Shown here: positions 46,997-59,600 of the stretch, in pieces
Numbering within the stretch: position 1 is the stretch's first letter
How the letters are laid out: each line of letters begins with the position of its first letter
Assembly (NCBI GenBank): GCA_030762895.1
Contig: CM061063.1
Location: 58,545,196 to 58,609,195, forward strand
DNA length: 64,000 nt
Reading direction: 5' to 3'
Origin: Sophora flavescens
Lineage: Eukaryota > Streptophyta > Magnoliopsida > Fabales > Fabaceae
Position numbers and translations under genes: made by a program
Notes under the pieces: generated by a model
The model's input: only the letters and a program-made list of their open reading frames with translations
Told to the model about the DNA's origin: nothing
Database searches by the model: none

Positions 46997-47602
46997 TTAT
47001 ACTAGGATTATTTTAAGAAAATGATTTTCCCCTATCTTTAAAAACACATAATCACCAGTTAAAAACAACCAAAACATTCAATCTACCCTAGGCATAGGTT
47101 CGGCCACAACATGAAAATAGGGCTAGGGATTTCAAATTTTTCAAACTCATGGATTATTGATCCTTAAGTATTAGAGATTCATAATCAATGGTCATCTTAC
47201 AAGGATTGACCAAAAATCCCTCTAAGCCACTAGCTTAGGGTTTCGGCCATGGTTCATAAAATAGGCTAGATATTTTCAAACTTTCCAAGCTTTTAGATTT
47301 AACATCAAAAGGTAGTAAAGAGTTCAAATCAATGATCATACTTTGAAAGTTGAAACAAAACTTCCTTGTTCCCAAACAACAACATAGATTCGGCCTTCAT
47401 AGGAAAATAGGGAAGGAAATTTTTGTTTGATGTAAGATCTTAGATAAACAATATAGAGATCACTGTGAGTCCATAGAAATTGGTTTCAACTCAAATGAAG
47501 TTTTCTACTAATTTCTAGAGATTTTAGAAGTTATGGATGATAGATGGAAGAATATGGCATAAAACTCAACTAGTAAGTGAATAGAATAACTTAGATGAGT
47601 AA

Positions 47603-48714
47603 TGTAACACCCTGTTTTTCGTATGCTTCTTTATCAGTAAATACATGCTTTATAAATTTATTTTTGATAAAATCCAGAGGATGATTTTATTTAAAATAAA
47701 ATCATTTTCTTGTGTTGTTTTACCATATGAAGTCACAGTAAAATTTTCGATTGAAAATCTGATTGAAAACCGTGCGGGTTCTCCTTTGCCCGTACAAGTT
47801 TCGATGAGCTAGAGACAAAATTTTAATTCGTGAACGAGACGGTTAGTGTTCTTATGATGTTTTGTGTGGGTTTGGTAAATTTTCGAATTTTGTTGTCCGG
47901 GAATAAAATATAATATTTTATCCGGACGAAACCTTCAGAAAATACGATCGGATGTGCAACCGGTTACGTATTTAAGCAGTTAAAGGAACCCTAAAGGATG
48001 ATAGAAGGCTTGATGGGATGCCTAATAAAATGCTTATCACATACTTTAAATGCTTATGACACACTTTAAAGTAATCATGATTACCTTTTCAAATTATAAT
48101 CTATTTTATTCCAAAAACCCATTAAACCTTCCTTAAATGATCCAAACAATGCCTTAACTGCTTATATGATTCTGTGATGCATGTATCATGTATATGGTTG
48201 TTGTGGGATATATCTTATGACGGTATCTCACTCTTACAATTATATCAGGTCTCTTCGGGTTTTGCTGTAGTACCTTGGTACTCTAGTACCGATGTTGCAG
48301 AGGAGTCTTTCTAAGTCAATTGAAGACTTAGTGTTAGAGGTTGGGAAAGTATTCCGATTGGGGGTCTCTCCAATGAATATTTGATAGAATGACCAGCTTA
48401 GGAGTTTTGAGTTGGGTTGTATATCTAAAGAGGTCGGTAAATGTAGTGTTATATACATCCATCTGTAGTTTGAACTTTTCTTTCGAAAGTGGAAAATTAG
48501 AGAAATGACGTATGTCATGGTAACTTCGTTATGAACATGACTTTACATTTTAAATGTATGTATGATGGATTTCAGAGTTATCCTTATAGAAGAAAATTTT
48601 ATACCCCAGTTTTGAGTTAAGAGAAAACAAATTTTCCGAAAGCAACCAGCAAATTATCTTTTAATTTACTTCCGCATGTGTTACGTAGTAATGCCCTGAG
48701 GGGGGTGTTACAAG
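47603..48714 (+). repeat. 5' LTR of gag-only element (1.1 kb)
   Basis: It begins TGTAACACCCTGTTTTTCGT and ends GGGGGGTGTTACA. Its first 65 bases and last 570 bases match the 3' LTR. In between it has about 460 bp not present in the 3' LTR, and it lacks about 2.7 kb that the 3' LTR has. Confidence 0.85.
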
Positions 48715-48717
48715 GTG

Positions 48718-48732
48718 GTATCAAAGCTGGTT
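48718..48732 (+). promoter_or_regulatory. Primer binding site, gag-only element
   Basis: TGGTATCAAAGCTGG starts three bases after the 5' LTR. It matches the initiator-Met tRNA site of the other gypsy element with one change (AAAG for AGAG). Confidence 0.8.
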
Positions 48733-48894
48733 GAGTCTTTCGGGATCTTTGGAAAATAGGTCTGTTGTGTTGACGTTGTGTTTTCTCTGAATTATTTTTA
48801 TTTGGATTACTTCTTAGAAGTAATGTGTATTAGTACGCCTTTACACATTTCATTTTCTGGTTGTGGCTAGACTGATTTGTTCGGTAGGTCAGTT

Positions 48895-50075
48895 ATGGAA
48901 CCAGCACCAGAAGATGGACGTGGACGAGGACGTGGACGCGGTCGTGGTCGTAGAGGTGGTCCTATTGGCGGTCGTGCCAACATGAATGCGAATTATGACG
49001 GCGGGATGGACTTCGCTGCCCAAGCTTTGGCTGACGTTGCTGCTGCCATAGCTCTTCAGACGGCTAATGCTGCTGCCCAGAACCAACAGGAGCAACAGAG
49101 GGAAGAACAAGCTGCAGAGGGAAGTCATCTGGATGCTTTCCGATGTCAGAATCCATCACAGTTTGATGGAGACGTGGATCCAATAAAGGCTGATCTTTGG
49201 ATTCAAGAGCTGGAGAAGATCTTTGAGCTGGTTCACACCCCAGAGGGAGCAAAGGTGCCTTATGCAACATTCCAACTGATTGGAGATCTTGTGAATCACG
49301 GTGGGAGGGCACCAGACAACTACTGGTAGCTGAGCATCAGGCGATCACTTGGGGAGTATTCCGCAACAAAATTTTGGGTAAATATTTTCCCCAGAGTGCT
49401 CGAACAGAGAAAGAGCAAGAATTACTGAGGCTGAGTCAGCGGGACATGACAGTGGGGGAATATGCAGCAAGGTTTGAGTCCCTTGCCAAATATTTTCGCT
49501 TTTTCCAGAACAACCCCGATGAGGAATGGAAATGCGAAAGGTTCGAAGACGGTCTTCGCTTTGAGATCAAGGAATCTGTGATGCCATTGGAAATCCGGAA
49601 TTTCCAAGCCTTAATAGAGAAGTGTAGAAAAGTGGAACTAATGAGGAAGGAAAGAGGCAATAGAGAAACTGTTGCAGGACCCACTCGTTCCAAAGACCAA
49701 TATGAAGATCAGAATCAGAAAGGGAAGCAACATCGGAGGGAACCTTATTTCCGGCCACAAGGGAATGACCTGAATCAACGACAGCATCGTTCTGATAATT
49801 CTGAATCGGGAAGTGGAGGTCAACAGAACCAAAACCGAGACCAAGTTAGGAGATGTTACAAGTGTGGAGACCCAGACCACATGGCTAATATTTGCCCACG
49901 CAAAGGAGTGAAGTGTTTCAATTGTGGAAAATTAGGACACTTCTCAAGGGATTGTAATGCACCGAGGTTTGAAAAGCCTGTCAACACCTTAGGAACTGGT
50001 AGACCCACGGCGAAGGGAATAGTCTACACCATGAATGGCGCTGGAGCTTCACAATCTGACGATCTTTTACAATAG
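48895..50075 (+). pseudogene. Gag of the gag-only element
   Basis: The ATG at 48895 opens MEPAPEDGRGRGRGRGRGRR. A gag domain follows (DLWIQELEKIFELVH, then YAARFESLAKYFRFF) with the knuckles CYKCGDPDHMANIC and CFNCGKLGHFSRDC. A frameshift near 49290, in the GDAEYWW region, divides it into 48895-49329 and a second frame to 50075. The frame ends with TAG right after ASQSDDLLQ, the point where the related autonomous element continues into protease, so the pol loss is at the gag-protease boundary. Confidence 0.88.
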
Positions 50076-50730
50076 GAGTAGTGTTGAAAATTTTCACAAT
50101 TTGAAGGTCTTATGCAGTGGTCTATAATTCTAAGTTGTAATAGGATTCTAAGTATAATCGCGTTTTGACGCCCTTGAGTATTTGACTCTCTAGGGTCTCC
50201 TATGTTACTAGTCTTTCCAGTGAATGTATGTTTCTTATGACTTTTGGGAATAAAAGTCTCCTTAAGAAATTTATTCCAGTTCCCTTCTCTTTTGATTGTT
50301 GTGGTCAGTTTAGACTTTGGATCCAATCTTTCTTTTCCTAGAGTTATGAATTGCCTTGTTGTTGCACGGGATGGGTATGTTTATAATAGAAGTTTCTCGA
50401 TGAAACATAATCTAATCACTTTTACCTTTGGTGGAAGTGATTCAGTTTGAACTCTTATCGAACTGTTACTCTTTTAAATTGTTGATCAGGGAATTCTAGT
50501 GAAAGGAGAAACTTTTAAGATTCATGATTGTAAATGTGTACCGATCATGCATTTTTACCTCCGTGAATATACTAAAGGATCTTCATACATTAGATGTTTC
50601 TGTATTCTTTTGGATCGATGAAATTCTTTTAGATACTTTCTTCTGATAGTATGATCTGGATGGTGAGAGATCCTGTTAAGTTTCTAGTTACGTAATTTCG
50701 AGGACGAAATTCTTTTTAGAATGGTAGAGT
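50076..50730 (+). other. Unassigned spacer replacing pol
   Basis: No pol motifs in any frame. The last part (TTTCGAGGACGAAATTC, 50696-50712) is the conserved sequence before the polypurine tract of related elements. The rest has no counterpart in the Tekay-type element. Confidence 0.6.
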
Positions 50731-51154
50731 TGTAACACCCTGTTTTTCGTATGCTTCTTTATTAGTAAATACATGCTTTATGTATTTTCTTAACTTCAAG
50801 CTTCCAAAGCTCTAGTTTTTCTTCTTCTTTTCACTAAGTGTTCTTCATCAAAGTTGTTCCTCTTGCTTAGGTTAATACTCTCATGTATTCTTTTCTTTAA
50901 AAACTTCATCTTTTTCTAAAGTTTCTTCTTTATGTCATATATGAGCTTTTATCTTCAAAAATCTCTCAAAAATGTTAGAAAACTCCTTTTGAGTTGAAAC
51001 CAATTTCTATGGTCTTGTATTTACTTGTAGTTTAACATACTAAAAGGTTGTGTAAAACAAAGTTTCCTAACCTCTACTTTCTAATGAGGCCGAAACCATG
51101 CATATGGTTTAGATGGATCTTGTTTCAACTTTTACAAGTATGAGTTTGTATTTA

Positions 51155-51310
51155 AAGATTTGTTTTCCAAAATGATCATGGACCAAGGCTCCTTTATGTT
51201 AAGGGATGCTATGTCTAAGTGATTGGAAAGTTTAAAGATTTGTTTCCCAAAATGATCATGGACCAAGGCTCCTTTATGTTAAAGGGTGCTATGTCTAAGT
51301 GATTGGAAAG
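51155..51310 (+). repeat. 78-bp tandem duplication in LTR
   Basis: Two near-identical units, each containing AAATGATCATGGACCAAGGC, lie back to back (51155-51232 and 51233-51310). Confidence 0.85.
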
Positions 51311-51329
51311 TTTAAAGATTTTTACTCTA

Positions 51330-51560
51330 CTTTTATGTCATTTATATTTATGCCATTTACTTTATGTCATTTACATTATGTCATTTACCTTTATGTCATT
51401 TATATTAATGCCATTTACTTTATGTCATTTACATTATGTCATTTACCTTTATGTCATTTATATTAATGCCATTTATATTTATGTCATTTACTTTATGTCA
51501 TTTACATTATGTCATTTACTTTATGTCATTTATGTTTATGTCATTTATGATTCATTTACT
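51330..51560 (+). repeat. TTATGTCATTTA minisatellite
   Basis: About twenty 11-14 bp units of TTATGTCATTTA and variants (TATGCCATTTA) run through the LTR. The open frame over it is a by-product. Confidence 0.9.
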
Positions 51561-54500
51561 TATGTCATTATGCTTTAATTACTTATAGTCTTATGTTGTT
51601 CTTACTTTATGTGCTTTGTTATTAAAAGTCCTATGTTGCTTTCAAGATGATCATAGACTTGAGCTCCATAAGTTATTGGATGCTAAAAGGTCTAAGAGAT
51701 TGGAAGAATTTAAAGATTTCTATCATAAAAACCCAAGGATGGCCGAATCTTAAAGGTTATGGACCTAGGGTGTTTTGTTTTTCATTTTCCAAAGTGATCA
51801 TGGTTTTGAGCTCCTTACTATTAATGGATGCTAAACCAAAGAGATTGGAAAGTTTAAATGTTCCTAGCCTATCTTATTGGTCAAGGCCGAATCTCCATCA
51901 AGTGTAACTTGGTGGGATTTTTGTTCAACTTTGTTTAAAGTAATCTTGTTTTAAACTCCTAGCACTTAAGGATCATAAATCCCTAAGTTGCATGTGTTTT
52001 GCAAACTTTTAGCCCTAAGTTCTTGGTTGAGTTCTAATCCTTTGAACCTTGTGTCTTAAAACCTAGACTTCCATCCTAACCAACCTTGAAGAACGTTCGT
52101 GAAACTGTTTATTTTCTCGCATTCTCTTACCTTCTTGAGGTAAGAGGGGATTTCCTAAAGATATTCAATAACTGTATGCATGTGTGTATGTGTTTAACTG
52201 GATAATTATATGTTAATTGAGCTTACTTGGTTATCTAATGTATTTGAACTGTTATGCTATTATCTGATGTTGGACTATACTTGTTCTAAATGTTATGACG
52301 CATATCTGTGATGAACTGCTTTCAACTATGATATTAGTATTAAACTGATAATATATACTGCTGTTGATTGAAAGTTTGCTAAGCCAGACTTGTGTCTGTG
52401 CTCAACTGTTATAAGGATTAAAAATCTTAATAAGCTTTGAAGATGAAGGGATTGGTGCTCTTTTCCAAAAGCTCATTAACTTAAAGTACTCGTTTTAAAT
52501 GTTGAAATGGTTTGGTGAACTATTGTTATACAAGAGAAAAATCATTTTCGAACTATGTGTCTTCAAGTTAAAACTTTCAATATTATTTGGCAATATCCTA
52601 CTGGGGGATATATTTCAAAGATAAAAGTATTTCAAAGATGCTTTATAAAAGATTTTCAAAGAAAAGGTTTTTCCTAAATATTTTAGAAACTTTCCGATAG
52701 CCTGGATAGGTTATCGAGGATTCGGTTTTGAATTTGTTTTTCACTGAACGAAAAATTAGTACTTAAGAAAGAGAATCTAGTACGCGAGACGTCGCCTCTA
52801 GTATTCAGTTATGCACACGTGATCTTGGATCAGTGTTAATTCGGGACTATGAGTCCTATTCATGATGTTATGGACTGAGAGTCCAATTCTCGAAATTGAG
52901 GACAGTGCGTTCTGATTTCGCTGTGATGGATCGTGTGTCCTAATTACGTTGTTGTGGACTGTGTATCCTAATCACGTTGTTTTGGACTTTGTGTCCTAAC
53001 CACGTTGTGATGAACGTTGTTAAAAGTGAATATTGTTTTCTATGACCACAAGCCTAGGACTGGTGCATCGGTCTCGGGCGTTGTGATTGAGCATTGATTT
53101 GTGTGTCCTATGTTCCTAAGTTTTCAAGTGATGGGAAATGACGATTAAGTCGTTAGCTTTGAGCTGCGACAGTGAAAAAGAATGAACACAAAGAAAACCT
53201 TTTAAACAAAATATTTTCTCATGTGCATTTCCCGCAGAGACGTTCTTTCTTACATATCAGATACAAGGTGGTATCTGGGAGTCTGTCCATGTAAACCGAG
53301 TTCAGAGGCACATGTGACGTTGCTCGTCCGGAGACCTTAAATTCATGAGGGTATGGAGGCAACTGCCCGGTGGGCTAGAGATTGACCAACTCTAATTCTT
53401 CTCCAGTGGAAAACAGTGTTGATATCTCATGAGATTAAGTTAGAGCCTGATATTGAAGTGCCATGCATATTTTCAAAAGATTGACCATGCGGGTTTGAGA
53501 CCCTTTGATACAACACTGTTATATTGTGTATATGCATGATTTAACTACTTATATGATTCTGTGATGTATGTATCATGTATATGGTTGTTGTGGGATATAT
53601 CTTATGACGGTATCTCACTCTTACAAATATATCAGGTCTCTTCGGGTTTTGCTGTAGTACCTTGGTACTCTAGTACCGATGTTGCAGAGGAGTCTTTCTA
53701 AGTCAATTGAAGACCTAGTGTTAGAGGTTGGGAAAGTATTCTGATTGGGGGTCTCTCCAATGAATATTTGATAGAATGACCAGCTTAGGAGTTTTGAGTT
53801 GGGTTGTATATCTAAAGAGGTCGGTAAATGTAGTGTTATATACATCCATCTGTAGTTTGAACTTTTCTTTCGAAAGTGGAAACTTAGAGAAATGACGTAT
53901 GTCATGGTAACTTCGTTACGAACGTGACTTTACATTTTAAATGTATGTATGATGGATTTCAGAGTTATCCTTATAGAAGAAAATTTTATACCCCAGTTTT
54001 CTGACTTAAGAGAAAACAAATTTTCTGAAAGCAACCAGTAAATTATCTTTTAATTTACTTCCGCATGTGTTACGTAGTAATGCCCTGAGGGGGGGTGTTA
54101 CAAGTAAGGGATTAGAGTATTACCCTTGAAGCTTGAAGGAAAGAAATGAGAAAGATGATGAACTCTTGAAGATGAAGAAAAACCAATGAACTTTGTAAGT
54201 GTTCTTTGTTAGCTTGAATGTGTAAAGTGACGAGTTGAAGAAGAAGTGAATATATATAGGCAAGGAGGGTGTGGAGCCGTGGAGAGGAGAGAGGAATGAG
54301 GGACTTGGGTTCCAAGTTTTAGTTAAGGTGAGTTTGGTTGGAAAAAATGAGGAAAAATGAGTTTTTGGATTAAAATAAGATATATTCAAAAAAGTTGTCA
54401 TAGTTACTTTCTTGATGTGACATAGACTTTAGTCAATCAAGTCACTTAACTCAAACAAGTCCCCTTAGTCTTCTCAGCTCTCCATTCTGCTTCATTGTTT

Positions 54501-55188
54501 ACCCGATTCAAGTTCCCGATCGTAATCTCCTAAGATTTCGTCCGGATAAAACATTATATTTTGTTTCTGAACCTAAATTTTCAAAAATCACCAAGACTGA
54601 AGGAAATACGATAAAAACACTATCTGTTTTGTTCACGGGTCAAAATTAGGTTTTTCGCTCAATTAAACTTCTACTATCGGTGAAAACGCAGACCGGTTTT
54701 CTTCTGAATTTCCAACCAAAAATTTTACCGCGACATTCAACGATATGGTAGAACAAGACAATAATTTTATTTTATATAAAATTATCCTCTGGATTTTTAC
54801 AAAAATAAACACATATACACATGCATTTACTGATATAGAAAGACAGAAATCGGGGCGTTACACTTATGATATTCTAAGTGAATGCAAATTTCGAATGTTA
54901 ATTATTAGATGTTAACTTAATGAATGGATCAAAATTGCACATTTTTAAAATATATGGACTAAAATCGAGCGGAACAAAATTGGGGATCAAAATCGCCTAA
55001 ACAATAAAATAAGAGACAAAAAATATAACTTTTTTACAGAATGGTATATTATCCAATGACCACAAATTAAAGAATTTATACAATCAGATAATAAAAAATT
55101 TGATGTATTTAGGGAAAATTAAAGATGGGACATTAATTATGTTACACATAACCTATCTGTGTTTATATCTACGTTCATATACATATAT

Positions 55189-55372
55189 GAGTTTAATTGG
55201 TATATACTGACAGTGTAAAGTTTTTTTACACAGACATTCAATCATAAATTGCCACATTAGCAAGTTTTTTTGACTCTTATCCTAACTACCTTAAAAAGTC
55301 ATTCATTTCATGATTGGTGATTGGTTGACAATATAAAAAACTTTACACTATCAGTGTATAGCAATTAAACTC
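55189..55372. mobile_element. 184-bp hairpin MITE, intact
   Basis: Uninterrupted counterpart of 4707-8645. The inverted ends GAGTTTAATTGGTATATACT and (from the right) GAGTTTAATTGCTATACACT are imperfect over about 38 bp. The interior shows the empty LINE site AACTACCTTAAA. Confidence 0.8.
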
Positions 55373-55446
<74 letters not shown>

Positions 55447-55637
55447 TAGGTAAATTTGCTTCAAAATTAATTGATGATATTAATTTTTAAATGTTAATTG
55501 TTATTTATTAAATATAAACAATCAATAAATGTCACTACATATAGTGACATTAATCATTTAAACATTGATTATATGATTAAAAATATGTTAAAAATTTATT
55601 AATGAGATTTTAAACTTGGAAAACTTGTTTTAAAAAA

Positions 55638-55681
<44 letters not shown>

Positions 55682-56521
55682 GTTATTAAATATTCATTTT
55701 TATTTACTAAATATAAAAAAGAAATTAGTCTCTTCAAAAAAAAAGAAATTAGTGTCGCTATATATTATTAGATATTGATTATATAATTAAAGTTGAATTA
55801 AAATTCATGTAAAAAAAAGATGCATTAAAATTATTAATGAAATAGTAAGAAAATATAATGGATTATGTATTATCAAATGACAAATGACCATTTCCACTAT
55901 GAAATTAGGGTCTTGCTAACGAGTGTCCCAAGAACATTGATTAAAGAGTCTTCAAAAGAAAAATTTATATTGAAAAACTAAATGTAACACATGTTAACAT
56001 TCTGCATGAAATTATATATGCACCGGAGATGATAATGTAAGAGAACCTGATGATTGCGGAGCCTTGGCAGTTGGCACAAATACCAGAATACTTTCTTTTC
56101 TTTTTTTTTCTAGAAGGACTCAAAATTTCAAATGTCTTAATTTTTACCGTTGTCAGTACCACTTATCCTAATTTGTTGCAAAACAGTCTATATGCAAGAT
56201 AGATCCATTAACAGCGTGTTGTTTCTGTGAATGATGACATAATTGACATCCTTTCTATTATTCATGGGGAATAAAAGGATATTTTGAACTTGTAAAATAA
56301 TGTTGGTCATCCTAATCATTTGTTCCATTGAAAGATTGCATTAATGATGTTAGAATAAAGGTTGAAACTGGTCTATGAAAAAAATGGAAATACTTTAATT
56401 TTAATCCTTAAAAAAATAATTATTTAATCTCTCAAATTTACAAACATAAACTGTTATTATCCGTTTGTTATATTTCATCCATTAGACTCCGTTTGAGTTA
56501 ACATTTCTTTCTACGTGATAT
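55373..56521. other. AT-rich stretch, copy B
   Basis: It contains (AT)n tracts at 55376-55442 and 55641-55678 and otherwise mirrors 8646-9769. No gene. Confidence 0.5.
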
Positions 56522-56650
56522 ATTTTTTTAAGGTAAATATCAATATTTAGTTGTTATGTTAATTTTTTACTCATTTGCCAGAGTTTGAACCTTGGACCTC
56601 CAACTCCTTATACCCTTAACTCAAACCACTTGAGCTATCCAACTCCCTTC
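56522..56650 (-). mobile_element. tRNA-derived SINE, copy B
   Basis: Counterpart of 9778-9909 with boxes A and B preserved. The left target repeat has mutated to CTACGTGA while the right one remains CTACATGA (56651-56658). Confidence 0.75.
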
Positions 56651-59600
56651 CTACATGACACATTAATTCGCTCATTGGACATTACTTAAATTTATTGTGT
56701 AGAAAATCATTAAAAATTTCTTTTAATATCAATTATACATCTTAATGTGTATTTTGGTTGCTATCATTGTTAGCCATAAAACATACTTACAAAGTTTCTT
56801 TTAATATCAATTATACATCTTAATGTGTATTTTTTGAAATAATTAATGTGAAACCATGAGAACTGAGAAGAGGCGGTAAAAGGAATCAAAGAATGACACA
56901 AGAGAAGTTCGATTTTCTTTAAAAACAAATCCCTTTCTTCAAATGTTTTCTTCATATGATTTCATTTCCTATCTTCATCAATAATTACAAAAGTGTCATC
57001 TTATTTTTATTATGTTTCGCATTTTCAAATATTTGTACAGAAAATAGTAAACAAAATGAAAATCATGAAATAGTTTTGCAATTATTAATAAAAACGGTAA
57101 ATGAGACAAAGAAAACGGATCCTAAACGTTTAAATTAAGGATTTTCCTCGGCACACCACTCACAGTGTGAACCCTAGACAAGACTATTAGGTGACATATA
57201 CAAATTTTTGAAAACATGAAGTAAAATATAAATAAGGTGTCATTTTTATAATTAATAATGAAAACGGGGAATAAAAAAACTGAAAACAAAACAAACATAC
57301 CTTTAATATTCTTATAATAGCTGTACTCCATGCTATGAATAAACAACTAGATATGATTTGTAACTTTCCCGACGGTATTAATTTTCACCCGTACGCATTC
57401 ATTAAAAAGCCGGACTCAACTTAATTTCCATTTAAGATGATCTCATCCTCTTTATTTATATGCGTTCTCGGTTCGGGAGAAACTAAATCCCCAAAACAAT
57501 TGTTACAGAGAGAAGAGAAAGTAAACAAAATCCTGAAAACTGTTGTTGATAGAGGAGCGAAATCATGAGAAGTGGCAGGAAAAGGAATCAAAGAATGACA
57601 CAAGGTAAGTTCGATTTTCTTTTAAAAATTACGAATCGCTTTCTTCAAATGTTTTCTTCATATGATTTCAAGTTAAGGTTGGATGCTTTGTATGTAAGCA
57701 AAAAAAAAAATCTTTTCTTTTCGCGAAAAAAATATTCATAGTTTTATTTCAATGTGCTTTTTATTTTATGTTATTTACTTTGCCGATCATCGTAATTTAT
57801 ACCAATAATTTGCATATGATTGTGTTTCTCTAAACCATCGATGCTCGATTAACTAAAGCATTGATAGTTAATTGTTTTTCGACTTTTAGATTTTGAGTTG
57901 GTTGTATTTTTCTCTATTTGCATGCTTTATTTTTTATCTGATACACAATTTTATTATTTTAATCCTTCATTAGATATTAGTTTAAAGAGTTGTAGTTTTT
58001 TTGTTCATTTGTTCAAGAAAAATCATTTTATCATGATTTTAGACCACATGATGTTGAGTGGGAAAAAAGTCAGATCACCTGCAGGACATTTTGCGGATGA
58101 AAGACGGCGTCACCACACAGGCATGTTTTAGTGCGCTAAACCAAAAAATAATAAAAATTTGTATTTATTACAATCACATGCGTTACCTGCAAAGTTCATA
58201 AATCGTTTGATGTTAATTTATAGTAAAGTTGGACACTAATTATGCTACAAAGGCTCAATTGTTTTTTATTAAAAACTTGAGACATTGCTACACTAATTTG
58301 CATTTGATCCTATTTCTTTAAATTATGGATGCTCAATTAACTAAAGCCTTATAGTTAAATTTTTTCAAATTTTAGATTTTGAGTTGGTTGTATTTTTCTA
58401 TCCACGTGCTTTATTTTTTATCCAAGACATAGTTTTATTACTTTAATCCTTCACTAGATGTTTAGCTTATACAAATGTAGTTTTATTTTGTTTGATTATT
58501 CAAGAAAAATCATTTTGTCATCAACTATTTAGACTATTGTCGTTGAATTTAAAATGAAAGTGGAAATTAAACAAAAGTTGAATCCCCAAACAGAACATTC
58601 GAGAGTTGAGAGGCAACGGCACGCAAGCCTCTTGAGAAGCGACACACTGCGAATGTCTTAATACTTCATTTTCCTTCAAAATATTGTACTTATCACAATC
58701 ATATATATATTTTTGTTTGCTAGAACTTGTTGTAATTAGGGTCTTTAGCTCATCAGTGGTAGGTCTATAGGATGTCCCCCACAAGTTTAGATTATTTGAA
58801 CTCGTTATGAGACTAAACTTCGCTTGGATGCTTATTCACAATTCAGGCTCTTCGTCTATTTCCAAAAATATGTTCTGCGGGATTCGAATCAAGGTCCTTC
58901 CCACAAGCTCGACTTGTGGAACCAAGTGTGCCCACCCATTGAGTGTATCTATTACAATGATCATATGAATTACTTGCAAAGTTCATAAATCTTTTGATGT
59001 TAATATGTGGTAAAGTTGGACACTAATTATGCTACAAACTCTCAATTGTTTTCGCTGAAAAATTGTTTCAATAGCACTTTGTTGTCATTTGTTGGATTGG
59101 ATGTGCTCGATGTCTTTGTTTATTATATTGTCTTTGTCCAGAGAGTAGAGACAGTAGAATAATAATTAGTCAATGAAGTTGGTTTTACCAGTAAAGGTTG
59201 AAATATTTCGTTTCAAAGACTTTCGAATCATTTTATTTTTTTATTAGAAATCCTCGAAATGGAAACCATCTCCCTTTCTGTAAACATTTTTCTTTGTAGA
59301 AAATACTATAATTAATAAAAATAAGCACTCAATTTACAATTTGTAAAAGATGATCTCAACTCAATTATGCTAAATTATTAGTGTTAATTAAATAATTAAT
59401 TCTATGATTTGTTTAACTAACAACACCAATCTCTGTATGACTAAAACAACTTAAAAATAAGTTTATATTTTTCAGAAGAGAATATTCGTAGAAACGACCA
59501 TGGAGGGATACATCATACATGGAATGATGTTACTGCACTGATTTTGTGTTATGTTTTTTAGTCATTGGTTAGATACATTTTCTCACTGACATGATCACAT

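Larger units (their letters stand above)
47603..54102 (+). mobile_element. Gag-only (TR-GAG-like) gypsy element
   Basis: A plus-strand element is inserted in the solo LTR with target repeat AGTAA (47598-47602 and 54103-54107). It has a 5' LTR 47603-48714, a primer site, gag with two zinc knuckles, about 650 bp of unassigned sequence and a 3' LTR 50731-54102. Protease, reverse transcriptase, RNase H and integrase are all absent. It would need enzymes from a relative such as the Tekay-type element, whose gag it resembles. Confidence 0.9.
50731..54102 (+). repeat. 3' LTR of gag-only element (3.4 kb)
   Basis: It runs TGTAACACCCTG to GGTGTTACA. It contains a 78-bp tandem pair (51155-51310), a 12-bp minisatellite (51330-51560), GGCCGAA motifs near 51088, 51741 and 51886, and three imperfect repeats around GTGTCCTAATTACGTTGT (52920-53010). 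About 430 bp of the LTR start region found in the 5' copy is missing. Confidence 0.85.
46227..54862 (-). mobile_element. Solo gypsy LTR with a nested element
   Basis: The ends TGTAACACCCCAAC (46227) and, at the right, CGGGGCGTTACA (54862) are flanked by CTTAT on both sides (46222-46226 and 54863-54867). With the inner element removed it is about 2.1 kb. The minus-strand start TGTAACGCCCCGATTTCTG and the region after it resemble the LTR starts of the other two gypsy families here, so it is a relative. It contains an AT microsatellite (46406-46454) and a diverged copy of the acidic LTR ORF. A remnant at 4278-4380 shows it was present before the duplication. Confidence 0.88.
46055..55035. mobile_element. 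Foldback MITE split by nested LTR elements
   Basis: The left arm (46055-46221; TATTTTAGTGCTTAGGCGAT and following) and the right arm (54868-55035, reading inward TTATTTTATTGTTTAGGCGA) are diverged inverted repeats of roughly 150 bp. Joined after removal of 46227-54867, they form one foldback element. It resembles long-TIR Mutator-like non-coding elements, but no target repeat was identified. Confidence 0.6.

Noticed and set aside
48240..48518. 92-codon minus-strand frame, repeated at 53621-53905
   Set aside because: It is antisense to the LTR of the gag-only element and is repeated only because the LTR is. It has no counterpart in the other LTR families, unlike the acidic ORF.
51303..51578. 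91-codon frame of repeated Tyr-Val-Ile-Tyr
   Set aside because: It is a by-product of the 12-bp minisatellite.
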